A model generated the notes under the pieces. It was not told where the DNA came from and searched no databases. It saw nothing but the letters and a program-made list of their open reading frames with translations. A program made the position numbers and the translations under genes. A stretch of DNA of 31,814 nucleotides from Mycoemilia scoparia (Eukaryota; Kickxellomycota; Kickxellomycetes; Kickxellales; Kickxellaceae): assembly GCA_027575805.1 (NCBI GenBank), contig JANBPU010000184.1, positions 1 to 31,814 on the forward strand, read 5' to 3'. Positions 9,522-20,236 of this stretch are shown piece by piece (positions within the stretch are counted from its first letter, which is position 1; each line of letters opens with the position of its first letter).

Positions 9522-10872
9522 TATTTCGGTTCCCCGATTATCATCATCGATCTTGGCTGTTTGCCACTTCTTATTTTTAGATTCAGCGGCTGCCATTTAA
9601 GTTGCTGGTACAACACATCACTGAGTCCAATGTATTACTAATTAACCAGCTTTGTAAAAAAGTATATGCAACTGCTACATGTGGTAATAGAATCCGCAAA
9701 ACTTTATTTCCAGCCATGCTTCCATGGTCTATCCAGGTGGTGATTATCAGATTGACCAATGGTCCAGAGAGATTTCTCTCGTATTTGAACATGGCACTTT
9801 TATTAATAACTATTCCAATTGTTGGTGCCATGACTCTGAGCTCATTTCAATTTCTCTCAATATTGGGGAGAAAACCAACAGCAACAACATCAACAAAAAG
9901 GTTGTGTGTATCGTCGATAAAATAAAACAAAGCAGGGTTGATGAGATGCTGGTGGTGGTGTTAAAAAGGATCTACAACTACGGATTTTTGCTATCCTGAG
10001 CCCATATACCATATAGCACAAATCACTAAAGAATTCAGCACACGTTCTTGGCCTTGCCACCCTGAATTACTACTACTGCTACAGCCATTCTGCCCATTAA
10101 ACATCATACCGATCTTCGTTTTTGTTTGGTTCACCAGCCACTCACTCCCTACTTTCTATAAATAACTAATTATTCACTCTTTCCCACCATTTTTGACACA
10201 AAGAAATATTAGAAACGTGGCTCCACATGTATATCCGTAGCCATGTATCTATATTTTTCTACAGCTTCTTTCACAATGGTTAAACTATTTCCCATCGCCA
10301 TACCAAGATGTGATAGATGTATAGTAGAATATTGATTTGCATGTGCCTGTGTCCGAGTCATCCATAATACATACCTTGCTTTTCTTTTCTACTAATATTG
10401 GCTATCGATAATCTTTTGAATACTTACTCAGAGCTTTATTACTACTACTTTTACTATCATTTGTTTATTTGACTCTCTATGTCTGTGTATAATTGTTTTT
10501 CCATTGTTTGGGACTAAACGCCTTTTACAAAGCTATACCCGAATAAAAATATAATTATTTATTACTCATAAATTGATTTTTACAATACACCTAACCCATG
10601 ATATTCAATACATCTACAGAATGATTTTTTTCATTATCGATGTTTTTAAATTGGGCACTCTCAAAGCTCAATTTGAGAATAGCCAGACATTAACAGCATC
10701 ATAATCCTTAATTCATATCGATGCTTATATGTTTTATAAATTTATTTATTAATTGAAGCTAACAAAAACTATACAAAAATCAAGACTAAAAAGGGAAGAG
10801 GAAGTAGGTATATTGGTTCTAGCGAAAATCTTTCGATATACCAAGTCCGAAAATGAAGACGATGACAGTCCA

Positions 10873-12316
10873 TTAGTGGTACTTTTTCATCAAATTCTGG
10901 AACTTGCTATCAAAGTTTGAAAGCGAGCCTCCAGATCTAATGTCAGAGTTGCGGCCATTACCTTGGTTGAGGTTACGGTTGTTGTTGTTGCTGCTACTTC
11001 CGCCACTGCCATTTACGTGCACTCCTCCTTGGTTACGGTTGCTGGTGGTACTTTTGGAGACACATCTCCAGGTATTTCCAACCTTGGTAAAGTCGCGGCA
11101 CATCCAATTTCTTGTAAAGCTTGCTGGGAAAAAGCTACCTGACCCAAAACCACCAGTAAGTTGTCTAAAGCGATCGAAAAAGTCTCCACCGCCAGAACCT
11201 CCACCAAAGCCTCCAAACCCACCACCAAAGGATCTACCAAAACCTCCAAACCCACCACCAAAGGGGCTACCAAAACCTCCACCAGAATCTCCACCATATC
11301 CTCCGCCTAGGCCACCACCAGAATCTCCGCCATAACCTCCGCCATAACCTCCGCCATAGCCTCCACCATAACCTCCGTCATGACCTCCACCATAGCCTCC
11401 ACCATAACCTCCGTCATGACCTCCACCATGACCTCCACCAGAACCTCCACCGAATCCACCAAATCCGCCGAATCCGGTACCAAAGCTATCACCAAAACCA
11501 CTAAAACCACCAAATCCACTAAAGCCACCTAGACCGCCAAATCCACCTAGACCACCAAATCCACCAAACCCTCTTGAGCCACCACCACCAAAACCTCCAG
11601 AGTTACCACCATAGTTATTACCATAGTCATCATCAAAATCTCCATTGTGACCACCACCAGATGGTGGATAGTGTGGTGGATGGTGTGGTGGTTGAATTGG
11701 TGGTAGACGTGGTGGCTGGGGTGGAGGCAAGCGAGAGTTTTCAAATGGATCTCTGCTCTCAGGAACATAATTGTCAATAATTTTAACCTCAATGTTCTCA
11801 CCCTCACCGCCATGATCATAATGATAGTCTTGCTGGAATCTGTGGCCGCTTCTAGAATGTCTCAATCTAAGATAGTAGAGAAGGTCATTGAATGGCTGGG
11901 CATGACGACCATGCATAATATGTGTTAGTCTATATAAAAGTAATAATCCGACAAGCAGTGCACAATTAATTAATTAATATCTTTTAATATTTTAATAATC
12001 ATCAAAGTGTTGGTGAAATTTTAAATAGAGCTTTAGATACTTACTCGTGTAGGAGAACATTCAAGACTTCGGTGTATGGTCTAAACCCACCCGGGCCATC
12101 ATTATCACGCACAAGAAGCTCAATTCGACGACCCCGTTCATAGTTGAGTCCCAAGAGTCCTTTCATTTCTGGATCTAGCTCAGCCAGGGTACCGACTTTC
12201 CATCCAAAATGCTCCATTGTGCTGGCCACCTCTATAGCTGCCCTTTCAAGAATTGACAAAACATATTTTGAGTCAGGGTAGTTGTACATAACTTCAATTT
12301 TTCCGAAATGGTGCAT
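10873..12316 (-). CDS. WLM-domain zinc metallopeptidase with glycine-rich C-terminal region (two exons)
   Basis: Exon 1 (12316-12045) encodes a WLM (Wss1-like) domain: an N-terminal helix, GWKVGTLAELDPEMKGLLGLN and the FRPYTEVLNVLLHE strand. Exon 2 (11929-10873) continues LTHIMHGRHAQPFNDLLYYL. Splicing (donor GTAAGT at 12044, acceptor TATATAG ending 11930, phase 2) builds HELTHIMHGRH, the HExxHxxxxxH zinc site of Wss1/SPRTN-like peptidases that act on DNA-protein crosslinks or SUMO conjugates. The product is 442 aa. After the domain come His/Pro-rich segments, then about 170 residues of GFGG, GYGGG and GGHDGG repeats coded by a 9-bp-unit minisatellite at 11320-11470, then WMCRDFTKVGNTWRCV and an Asn-rich tail. 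A TATAAAAAC box lies at 12394-12386, about 70 bp before the ATG. I see no SHP or VIM motif. The catalytic domain is clear, but the biological substrate is not. Confidence 0.85.
11320..11470 (-). repeat. Minisatellite coding Gly-Tyr/Gly-His repeats
   Basis: Tandem 9-12-bp units of the CCTCCNCCATAA type (plus strand) encode repeated GGYGGG, GGHDGG and GGDSGG in the WLM gene. Near-identical blocks recur, for example the CCTCCGTCATGACCTCCACC block, which is consistent with slippage or unequal exchange. Confidence 0.8.
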
Positions 12317-13209
12317 TTTCGGAATAATAAAAAGAATAAATCGTAAAGATATTCATTAGTTTGTATCTATTACATCGTATATGTGGTTTTTATACCCAAA
12401 ATGTGGAGGTGTCAAAGTAACTTACACTTGTAAAAATTTCAAAAGCAACATCTTGGTTTCAAAGATGTGTTTAAGTAATTCTTTTAAATGTCAATGTCAT
12501 TTACTTTGTAAAAATGTCAAATCTAAAAAAAATTAAAGAATATAAACTGATGTTCATTATAACATAACATAATTTCAAAGAGTTTAAAAATCATGATAGT
12601 TTTTTTTATAAAATTTAATATCTATGCGGCATATATATGGTTTGCATTCAAAGACTTAAAGTGCTTTCATAACAACAGTCGTATGGTTGAAATACATAAT
12701 AAAAAGAGATTCGTTGATAGTCGTTGTATATATCTGAGCGAGCATTTTTTTAAAAACAAAATATTTCATATGTTTTCTTTCAAAGTTTAAATACAAGTTA
12801 TTGGGTGCAGCTTGTTATTTATTTAGAGTAAAGGCAATTTTATTGAGCACATTAAATTTATATTCCCACACAAGGCTTTCTTTGTAAGCATTAGATGTGT
12901 CTGCAACTGTTGTGAAAACCTTGATTTAATAAAATATCCTATTAGCAACTCCAAAATCTTGCAGCTATAGATATCATCTGGTACATACTGTACATAACGA
13001 CTCATGAGCATAGAGGAAGTAAGAATCAAGAAAGTGAAAATGTTCAAGACACAAAGCCAAATTATTATGTGTAGAGTAGAGATCAAGCTTGCGATGAAGA
13101 TTTTCACAGTAAAAATAATTTGATTATAAGGTGTATATAGTTTATTATTAGAATGTGGCAGCAACATCAACAACAATACTCACAACAAAACTAAAAAATA
13201 TTTCTCTAA
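12317..13209. other. Intergenic region between the WLM and SF3b3 genes
   Basis: This 0.9 kb AT-rich gap holds the WLM promoter (TATAAAAAC at 12386-12394, read on the minus strand) and the 3' flank of the SF3b3 gene. The small ORFs in it are hydrophobic AT-rich translations with no recognisable domain. Confidence 0.5.
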
Positions 13210-16200
13210 TTAGAATGCAAACATGGTACGCATATCTTCAATTTTTTTATGGACTTCAGGTATGGATCGATCCAATTCTGCTGCAATGTTAGACTGTTGT
13301 TCATAAGGCAGTGACAAAAACTGCTCACACAAATTTCCATCAACACATCTCTTGATAGGCCCATAGATAGATCTAAATGCCTGATGGTCTCTTCCACAAA
13401 CAGAAATGTTTTCAATGCCACGTAGATGCATTTCCAAAGTCTGGAAAAACTCCACATCAGTTTTCGAAACAAATGGAATAGCAACCTGGATAGAACCCAA
13501 CAATGTAGTAAACAATATGACATCACGGCCACTAGCAGCTAAACTGACTTTATGCATACTGGTTATAATATCCCCGACATGGAAATTGACAGAATCTTGC
13601 AACTTGAATGCAGTTCCATTAAGTTTGGGCTTGGCATGAAGTACTCTGTTCCCGGTAATGTCGTTTGCTAATTCTTTGCTGACAAGCTCTGGAAGTCTGA
13701 GTATTGAGAAATTGCCAAACTTATCACCAACAGCAATGGTATCATTGTCAAGTTGAACTGAGCTTGTAATGTGACGAGGAATTGGGTCATCAGCAAATAC
13801 ATGGATTTTCTGGGTGGTTGATGCGGGTCGATATGTGGCATAGAAAACTGAACCTTTGACATCAGATATCATAATCCTGTCACCCGATGATGATGATATT
13901 TTGAGCGAAACTATTTGGGTGACCTCGGGTATTTGGGCTTGGGCTTTGCGTAGCAACTTTTTGCGGCCCATTTGGTAGACTCTAATGGTTTGGCCAAATC
14001 CAACCATCAGATGACCATTAAATGATACTATGGCTTGAGGGATCTGTTCAATCTGAGTTTTGTGGACCAGTTCAAGTTCATATACTTCCGAACTACTCTC
14101 TTCCTCTGCTTCTTCATCAGCACTGGGCTCAGCCTTCTGTGCTTTAACCCACCTGTAGATATGGATATAAGCTTCTGTACAAGTTCGTGGTTTCAAAGTA
14201 ACATTACGTCCAGTTCCTACAACAACATATGATGCAATTTTATCTTGACCATCAACATCCATCGCTTTTTCATTGCCACTATGACCATTGGCAGCATTAT
14301 TTTCTTCTGATTCTTGGTTTTCAACATCTTCGGAGTATGGTGTTGACAGTGTAATTATATCTAAGCTAAACGCAGCTTCGTTTTCTTCCAAATCAATAAT
14401 CTGAGTCGATTCACCAGTAAATGGGTTGAGTACTCGAATACAACTAGCCCATTGGCCAGACTGGGCTCTAACATGACCAAACTGTTCAGGCGGTAATATG
14501 CATTGCTCAGCGTCTTCTTCTGAAACGCCCACGTCCTTGATCAGCTTTTCTTTGAGATCATGCTGGCTAAATGTTGCATGATCAGTTTCGATTATCACAA
14601 AGTTCTTGGTATCTTCATTCAAGGCAATTCGGCGTGGTGTGTGTCTCAATGGAATTGATGCTTGGTTGAGTGATACATCTACATTATCAATAGTCAACAC
14701 TCTAAGGGTGTTTTCAGATATTGCTACCAGCCCTTCGGGGCATTGATCAGATGAAAAGCTAGCAGCATAGTCGAGATAGTCATATGATAATGGAATCAAT
14801 CGATTGCGACTACGGAACATGTGGCTCAACCATGGGCGTGATGATAGGGCAAGAACTCCTTTCTGTTGCTGATTGTGTACAGTTGTTTGGAATAGTTTTA
14901 CTGGTTTTGTTCCAAGGAATCTGGTTCTAGTGTCTGACAAAACACCAGTTATGTTGTCAACTATCGAGCGCTGTAGTAGACCATTATGCAAGCCAATATA
15001 TAAGTATAAAGTCGTTGCTGAAGAATTATCACCAACTTCATCACTATCATCATCAGTAGCACCACTACCATGTTTGCTGGTGTTAGAGATAGCTGAGCCC
15101 ATTTCAACCAAGACAAGAGATTCGGGAAGATCTGTCAATGCTTGCATTCCCTGTGGCTGAAGACATGATTCTGGCTGCAATGAAAGAATTCTGACTGTTT
15201 GATCTTGTCCGCCAACTGCTACAAATGGTGCTCTAAGTCTACCTACAGGTACATCCATTATAGCCAACGAAGATACTTCACTTCCAGTACGTGCCCTTTC
15301 TCCCCATTCTCTAAGAGCATCAACTGATGGGTCCAGTTCAAAGTATATAAGCTCGCCTCTATTAAGAGCCACGACTATCTGCATCCGATTGGCACAGGCA
15401 GCCACAATTTCTCTGTTCTGGGGTGGCTTCCATTCATTGATTCTACCATCCCTCTTGATATGTCTGACCGATGATGCCATGATCTGGACTATCGAGTCAT
15501 CACCCAATTCGTGGACACAAATTGTTGGAGTATCAGTAATCAGGCCACTATCAGTTACCTCTTCAACCTCTTCACCACCAACCAAGAGAACTAAAGTTGC
15601 ATCCAAGAAAGAAACAACAATATATGTGTTTTCTTCTTGAGATGATGATGATGGTGAGTTTCCCTTGACAGTCCATACAGCTCGTGGATTGCCTGGCAAT
15701 TCGGAGGCAGCTAGTTCAGATACTTCCAACCCATGTCTGAGAATCTTCAATGCAGATTGTGCGCCACGTCCACATAGAGAATATATTTGTGGAGTCTCTT
15801 CTTCAGCAAGATTCAATACCTTTGATTCAATAATCGGGTTAGTGCTTTCAATGACATCAATTAGGGCTAGGCAAGAAAGTTCGTGAGGTTGGAAATATGT
15901 GATGTTTTCGTCCTCATAATTTTTACTGGTATATTCTTGAGTTTCAGTCTCATCGCCCAGATTTTCGAATTGATAAAAATTGTGGTGACCAAACTCTGAT
16001 GCTGAAAATAGGAATCCACTTCTCAGGATACACAGCGATGCTGAGGTTGGAATTGTGTCAAAGTATTTGATCTTGAGTTCAGTTATGACTCCATCAACAT
16101 GCTCAATAGTGACTTTGTAGAGATCTCCGTCTTCATTTTGCAACAGAATAAAGAATGCATTCTTCATTCGGTGAACAGCACTAGCTACTATCAAAAGGCC

Positions 16201-17073
16201 ACGATCGACAGTACTGCTTCGTGCAGAGTTTTCAAGGGGATTTACACGGCGAGGAATAGCAACTGTAAGATCATCATGACCTTCATTTTTATAAGTAATC
16301 AAGCCTTCAGCGCAAACCAAAACACCGCCAGGACCATCACTTCCTCCGCCTCCAGGTATACTAATTAATTTATTAGCTGTAGGGTGTACTGGGTCAGTCC
16401 ATTTCCTGACTACATGGTTAAGCCCCAAATCCAATTCATAAAACACCAACAGTTTATCTTCAATTTCAATTGAGTCCATATCAGTAGGATATGACTGTTC
16501 AATCGTTGCAAATACTGGATTCTCATATCCAACATCTACACCAACACAATCAAAACAAAACGACGCACCCTTATGTGCTTCCAGTGGAGACGACATGACG
16601 AGATTGGTGTTGGAATCGCGGTTAAATATGTAAACAAACTTTTGTTTCTCAACACCAGCAATCATTGCGGATCTACCCTTGGGATCAGTAGCTAGATACT
16701 GACCAGGAATGAATCTTCGTAGACCAGTTCTACCAAATTCTTGTTGCTGAGATACTTCAAATCTGTTTGTCTGGACATTATAGTCTAGCACAGTGATGGT
16801 TCCAGCATCAGTACCAATTATCAGGTGGTCTTTGGTACCCCCAGTTAAACGGAAGGGAATAATTGTCCGGATCTTGCCAAATACTTCTTGGCTACATAGT
16901 TGTTTGAGCTTTTGAGTATTTGGGTTTATGGTCCATAGTTCAAGTACTGTGTGTCGACTGATGGCTATTTCTTGGCACTTAGGCTTGCCAGTAAAATGCC
17001 CTAGGACTGCTGCATTTATTACAGTGTAGGGTTGTAGAGTCAGGTTGTATAAAAATACTTCTGACGATGTCAT
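13210..17073 (-). CDS. RSE1: Splicing factor 3B subunit 3 (SF3b130/Rse1)
   Basis: This is a 1,287-aa intronless protein matching SF3B3 end to end. It is a three-beta-propeller scaffold of the SF3b complex of U2 snRNP, needed for branch-site recognition in the nucleus. The N-terminus MTSSEVFLYNLTLQ, then EVFGKIRTIIPFRLTGGTKD, SSPLEAHKGASF, DVGYENPVFATIE, FYELDLGLNHVVRKW and PIPRR-like motifs, is diagnostic of SF3B3 rather than its relatives DDB1 and CPSF160. MMS1_N-type sequence covers about residues 80-610 and a CPSF_A region about 880-1250. The end CVDGNLCEQFLSLP...RSIPEVHKKIEDMRTMFAF is the typical SF3B3 C-terminus. It is about 70 residues longer than human SF3B3 (1,217 aa), with acidic or serine-rich insertions (around DDDSDEVGD and the DEEAEEE segment). 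ATG 17073 is in good agreement with family starts. No introns interrupt this 3.9 kb gene, although other genes in the window are intron-rich. Confidence 0.97.
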   Translation of the reverse strand: MTSSEVFLYNLTLQPYTVINAAVLGHFTGKPKCQEIAISRHTVLELWTINPNTQKLKQLCSQEVFGKIRTIIPFRLTGGTKDHLIIGTDAGTITVLDYNVQTNRFEVSQQQEFGRTGLRRFIPGQYLATDPKGRSAMIAGVEKQKFVYIFNRDSNTNLVMSSPLEAHKGASFCFDCVGVDVGYENPVFATIEQSYPTDMDSIEIEDKLLVFYELDLGLNHVVRKWTDPVHPTANKLISIPGGGGSDGPGGVLVCAEGLITYKNEGHDDLTVAIPRRVNPLENSARSSTVDRGLLIVASAVHRMKNAFFILLQNEDGDLYKVTIEHVDGVITELKIKYFDTIPTSASLCILRSGFLFSASEFGHHNFYQFENLGDETETQEYTSKNYEDENITYFQPHELSCLALIDVIESTNPIIESKVLNLAEEETPQIYSLCGRGAQSALKILRHGLEVSELAASELPGNPRAVWTVKGNSPSSSSQEENTYIVVSFLDATLVLLVGGEEVEEVTDSGLITDTPTICVHELGDDSIVQIMASSVRHIKRDGRINEWKPPQNREIVAACANRMQIVVALNRGELIYFELDPSVDALREWGERARTGSEVSSLAIMDVPVGRLRAPFVAVGGQDQTVRILSLQPESCLQPQGMQALTDLPESLVLVEMGSAISNTSKHGSGATDDDSDEVGDNSSATTLYLYIGLHNGLLQRSIVDNITGVLSDTRTRFLGTKPVKLFQTTVHNQQQKGVLALSSRPWLSHMFRSRNRLIPLSYDYLDYAASFSSDQCPEGLVAISENTLRVLTIDNVDVSLNQASIPLRHTPRRIALNEDTKNFVIIETDHATFSQHDLKEKLIKDVGVSEEDAEQCILPPEQFGHVRAQSGQWASCIRVLNPFTGESTQIIDLEENEAAFSLDIITLSTPYSEDVENQESEENNAANGHSGNEKAMDVDGQDKIASYVVVGTGRNVTLKPRTCTEAYIHIYRWVKAQKAEPSADEEAEEESSSEVYELELVHKTQIEQIPQAIVSFNGHLMVGFGQTIRVYQMGRKKLLRKAQAQIPEVTQIVSLKISSSSGDRIMISDVKGSVFYATYRPASTTQKIHVFADDPIPRHITSSVQLDNDTIAVGDKFGNFSILRLPELVSKELANDITGNRVLHAKPKLNGTAFKLQDSVNFHVGDIITSMHKVSLAASGRDVILFTTLLGSIQVAIPFVSKTDVEFFQTLEMHLRGIENISVCGRDHQAFRSIYGPIKRCVDGNLCEQFLSLPYEQQSNIAAELDRSIPEVHKKIEDMRTMFAF

Positions 17074-17663
17074 TTTTTATTTGTTTATTTGGATTTTTGA
17101 GGTATTGTTGACTAAGTTGTTTTGATACCTTCGCTTTCCCTCCAACTTCGATCTCTTTCTAAATATATATATCTCCTTAAGCAATACGTGTTTGGTAGTT
17201 GGCTTAAAGGAAAAGTACAAAGTATTAAAGTATTTGTATAAATATATTGCTTATTATCTTTTGAAATAAATTTTTGGTGATACTTATTTATTTTGACTTT
17301 GAACAAAATTATGGGTAAACATTTAGTGTTTTTGAAAAAACAAGATTAAAACACAATATTCGTTCCTCTTTAGTTCCTACTATATGGCAGGCTCTTTACC
17401 AAAACTGGACCAAATGGCACGCTTATGCCTCTAGCAAATTTATTCTATAAACCATACATTTTAAGCTGGTATTGGTGAGATTATTCTGGTACACTTTTAG
17501 AGTAAACTCTTCCTTATTAAAAGACCTAATCTGGCCTTTCATTATCATTTTGCTTATATACAACTGTAAATAATCGATAAAAATGACGTTTATTAGTCCT
17601 ATTAAACCACAAACCAATAGTTATTATATATATGTATAAATAATAAATGTATCGTGAGTACAC
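17074..17663. other. Intergenic region between the SF3b3 and MFS genes
   Basis: This 0.6 kb AT-rich stretch holds the presumed SF3b3 promoter and MFS 3' flank. It includes a pyrimidine-rich strip on the plus strand at 17132-17160. No coding sequence is supported. Confidence 0.5.
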
Positions 17664-19532
17664 TCAAGCAGCTCTTCCTTTGGTTTCGATTGGTAATAGC
17701 AGCATACAAATTCCCGAAACTCCAAGAATTCCCATGCTAGTGTATAATGTACCATTAAGACTCCACTCAACCATTGGTCCAGTTATAAGCGGGGCAATGA
17801 TTCCAGCAATGCGACTAAGCGCAGATGCCACACCACACCCCGTTCCACGGACTCCAGCATGAAAGACTTCAGGAGTATAGGCATAGATGACAGCATACAT
17901 CAGAGCTGACACTAGGCCAAATGCTGAAGACGAAATCATTATAGCAACACTTGAGCTGGCTTTCGAAAAAACAAACAAAAAGCCAGAAGAAGCAAATGTT
18001 GATAGTACCATGGAATATTTCCTGCCCAAAAAAGTATCAACTAGCCAAGTTCCAATAATCGACCCTGGCAGCCCACTGGCAGCGTAGATCATAGCATCAC
18101 GATATACCTCAGATGTATTCATGGGCCCAGAAGAATCGGCTTTACTTGAGCCGTTATTTCCATGAAGCTCGAGAATCTTTGGTAGAAACGCATTAAACAT
18201 TGTGAATCCAAGAGAAACCAGAGCCCATATAGCCCATACCAAGATAGTGGTTAAGAATAAGTTTGGACTGAATAATGGTTCTAACCGTTGTATGCCATCG
18301 AAAAACTTTTGCTTGATAAAGCCAACACTTCCTGACAATGTTATCGACCTCAAATCAATACTCCTTATCGCCCCTAAAATGTATTTTATTTTCTGTCTCT
18401 TGGTTTGGTTACTACGGTCCCTATCAACATCATCTAACCATCCCTGATCACTACCACTACTTTCACTGCTCGGACTAACAACTTCATCTGGTACAACGGC
18501 AATCTGTGGCCCTCCAGTATTACCCAACTCAAGATCAGAATGATCAGTATTAGCCCTGCGATGGAACAAATCATTATTGATAACAACCCCATTCGAAGTC
18601 TCATTATAGCGCACAATCTTCCGTAACACAATCACTGCATCATTCTGTCTCTTATTCTGTACAAGGAATCTTGGAGTTTCGTATAAATCAACCAACTTGA
18701 ATCTCAACAAAACCATCAAAAGATTGATACATCCCAAAGTGATCAACAAATATCTCCAACCACGATTTTGGCTAGACACGTCACATTCGTCATCGCTGGC
18801 ACTGACAATATCTGGACAACTATAGCGTGGCAAAATTCCCCAAGCAATCCCTGCCGATACAATCGACCCAACCGAAAAGAAACAGCTCAAAAACGTCAAT
18901 AGATTCTGTTTTTCCTTGGGAATGAATTCCAGAAACAATGCGCCGTCAACCGGCATATTTCCACCAACCCCGAAGCCAATTCCAAAAACACCAAAACACA
19001 AGAACGAAAAACTTGGGCTCAAACTCGAAATCAAGCCAAATGCTGATGATATTACTAGGGTACATTTGAATGAGAATTTTCGACCTAATCTGTCAGATAA
19101 AGGTCCCCAGAACAAAGCCCCACACATCAAACCAATAAACATTGAACTCATCAGGACGCCGATATAGGAATTGGATATGCTGAAATGTCGTTGGACTCGA
19201 GGTAAGATGCTAATGACTCCTTGCATCCACATATTGTCAGCTAACCAACCTAGCCCACATAATATGAGAATTCTTTTCTGGTATTTGCCGAATCCTATGT
19301 CTGACATTATTTGACTCAGTATTTTTTGACGACGTTTATTGACTCGGTCTTCATCTTCGTGGTCGTGGTCGTTTGTATCGCTAGAGGCTTTGCTAGCCAA
19401 CGGTTCTTGAGTTTCGGAGACTTGCCGTTGATGATGAACTCTGACATTGGCATTGCTTTCTCTAGTATCACTTTTATTATTACCATTTGTACTGCTGGTT
19501 CCGCTTATCATAGATGCTTCATCGACAGTCAT
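17664..19532 (-). CDS. Major facilitator superfamily transporter, SVOP/sugar-porter-like
   Basis: A 622-aa membrane protein of the MFS with the layout of SV2-related (SVOP) and sugar-porter-like carriers. The first helix GLGWLADNMWMQGV precedes motif A GPLSDRLGRK between helices 2 and 3. YETPRFLVQ follows helix 6. A second-half motif A (LVDTFLGRKYS) and YTPEVF lie in the C-half, and the tail ends PIETKGRAA. Twelve helices can be traced, split six and six by a cytoplasmic loop of about 120 residues rich in Asp, Ser and charged residues. The 90-residue N-terminus is hydrophilic, with a His/Asp/Glu strip. Its substrate cannot be told; relatives move organic ions, sugars or nicotinate-like compounds. 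The frame is open upstream to a TTG at 19589, but the first ATG is 19532 (MTVDEASMISG). No intron is required. Confidence 0.9.
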   Translation of the reverse strand: MTVDEASMISGTSSTNGNNKSDTRESNANVRVHHQRQVSETQEPLASKASSDTNDHDHEDEDRVNKRRQKILSQIMSDIGFGKYQKRILILCGLGWLADNMWMQGVISILPRVQRHFSISNSYIGVLMSSMFIGLMCGALFWGPLSDRLGRKFSFKCTLVISSAFGLISSLSPSFSFLCFGVFGIGFGVGGNMPVDGALFLEFIPKEKQNLLTFLSCFFSVGSIVSAGIAWGILPRYSCPDIVSASDDECDVSSQNRGWRYLLITLGCINLLMVLLRFKLVDLYETPRFLVQNKRQNDAVIVLRKIVRYNETSNGVVINNDLFHRRANTDHSDLELGNTGGPQIAVVPDEVVSPSSESSGSDQGWLDDVDRDRSNQTKRQKIKYILGAIRSIDLRSITLSGSVGFIKQKFFDGIQRLEPLFSPNLFLTTILVWAIWALVSLGFTMFNAFLPKILELHGNNGSSKADSSGPMNTSEVYRDAMIYAASGLPGSIIGTWLVDTFLGRKYSMVLSTFASSGFLFVFSKASSSVAIMISSSAFGLVSALMYAVIYAYTPEVFHAGVRGTGCGVASALSRIAGIIAPLITGPMVEWSLNGTLYTSMGILGVSGICMLLLPIETKGRAA

Positions 19533-20001
19533 GTTGTTTGACTGGTATATCAATACTACTCTGTTTGTGAAATTCCTCTCCTTTGTCAACTTGGCAATGC
19601 AATAGACAAAATTTGAATGTATATTTCCCCGATGACTGCATACACAAACTTTGTTATTAGGACAAAATGTATATGGTTAGGACAGAGTCGTATTTTGTAC
19701 AATTATCTGCTGCTGTTGCTGCTGCCGCTGTGTCAGTCTATGTTTTTGTTCTGTAATGCACTCGAAATTGTGATTTCATTTGAAATTATAATGTCAAGAG
19801 AGATGGTTAAATGAACAAGAAATGAAAATGTAACGAATATAATGTACTTTTGGCAATACTATGCACAATCCAATATAGTTTAATAGGAGAACAAGCGAAA
19901 TAAAGAAAAAAGACAGTAGCAGTACCGGCCCGAAAAATTAGTGAACCCAAGACAACGAATTTATATTAGAATTGTTTTTTAGTATTGTGTCAGATTCTTG
20001 G

Positions 20002-20031
20002 CTTACCTTACCTTGCCTTGCCTTGCCTTAG
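20002..20031. repeat. Pentanucleotide microsatellite (CTTAC/CTTGC units)
   Basis: About six consecutive 5-bp units, two with A and three or four with G at the variable place, end in TTAGG. It is internal and not a telomere repeat. Confidence 0.8.
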
Positions 20032-20214
20032 GCCAAATGGCAGTAACAGTGTTGTTTATGGCTTTTTTTATAAACATGAATGTGTGGTTTCGGATATCTC
20101 AAGATGTGTGATTGGCCAAGGGTCACTTGGAAAGACTCTTTAGATAAAAATTCAAACTTCATTCCCCTAAAATATTGCAAATGTCTCAAGGTAGAATTGA
20201 TGATTGGTATCATG

Positions 20215-20236
20215 ACTCTCACTCTCACTCTCACTC
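20215..20236. repeat. ACTCTC hexanucleotide microsatellite
   Basis: Between three and four tandem ACTCTC units lie in the MFS-rhomboid spacer. Confidence 0.8.

Larger units (their letters stand above)
7896..10872. other. 3 kb gene-poor region upstream of the ThrE-like gene
   Basis: I find no convincing protein or RNA gene here. The part nearest the ThrE-like start presumably holds its promoter and 5' UTR. Part of 8100-9550 looks less AT-rich than other intergenic DNA and contains a CA repeat at 9061-9072, repeated AGCCTGC words near 8573-8594, two AP-1/Gcn4-like sites and one TATA box. Overlapping plus-strand frames at 9602-9925 and 9724-9999 show no recognisable family. The right end is the 3' flank of the WLM gene. 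Confidence 0.5.

Noticed and set aside
9602..9999. Two overlapping plus-strand ORFs of 107 and 91 codons
   Set aside because: They overlap in different frames, match no family I know, and lie in a region where AT-rich ORFs of this size occur by chance.
10873..11916. Stand-alone 347-aa glycine-rich protein starting at 11916
   Set aside because: The sequence just upstream completes LTHIMHGRH with an acceptor in the right phase, so this ATG is the internal Met of the zinc motif in exon 2 of the WLM gene.
13210..17073. DDB1 or CPSF160 as identity of the large propeller protein
   Set aside because: The LTGGTKD, DVGYENP and final DMRTMFAF motifs and the length fit SF3B3 specifically.
17381..17420. 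Possible repeat shared with 25695-25740 (CAGGCTCT ... ACCAAATGG)
   Set aside because: Only two short words match and spacing differs; not enough to call a repeat.
19530..19589. TTG at 19589 and TTG at 21891 as starts of the MFS and rhomboid proteins
   Set aside because: Both are non-ATG. The first in-frame ATGs (19532 and 21816) give sensible N-termini.
20002..20031. Possible internal telomere-like repeat
   Set aside because: The unit is CTTAC/CTTGC, not TTAGGG or a known fungal telomere unit, and only about six copies exist.
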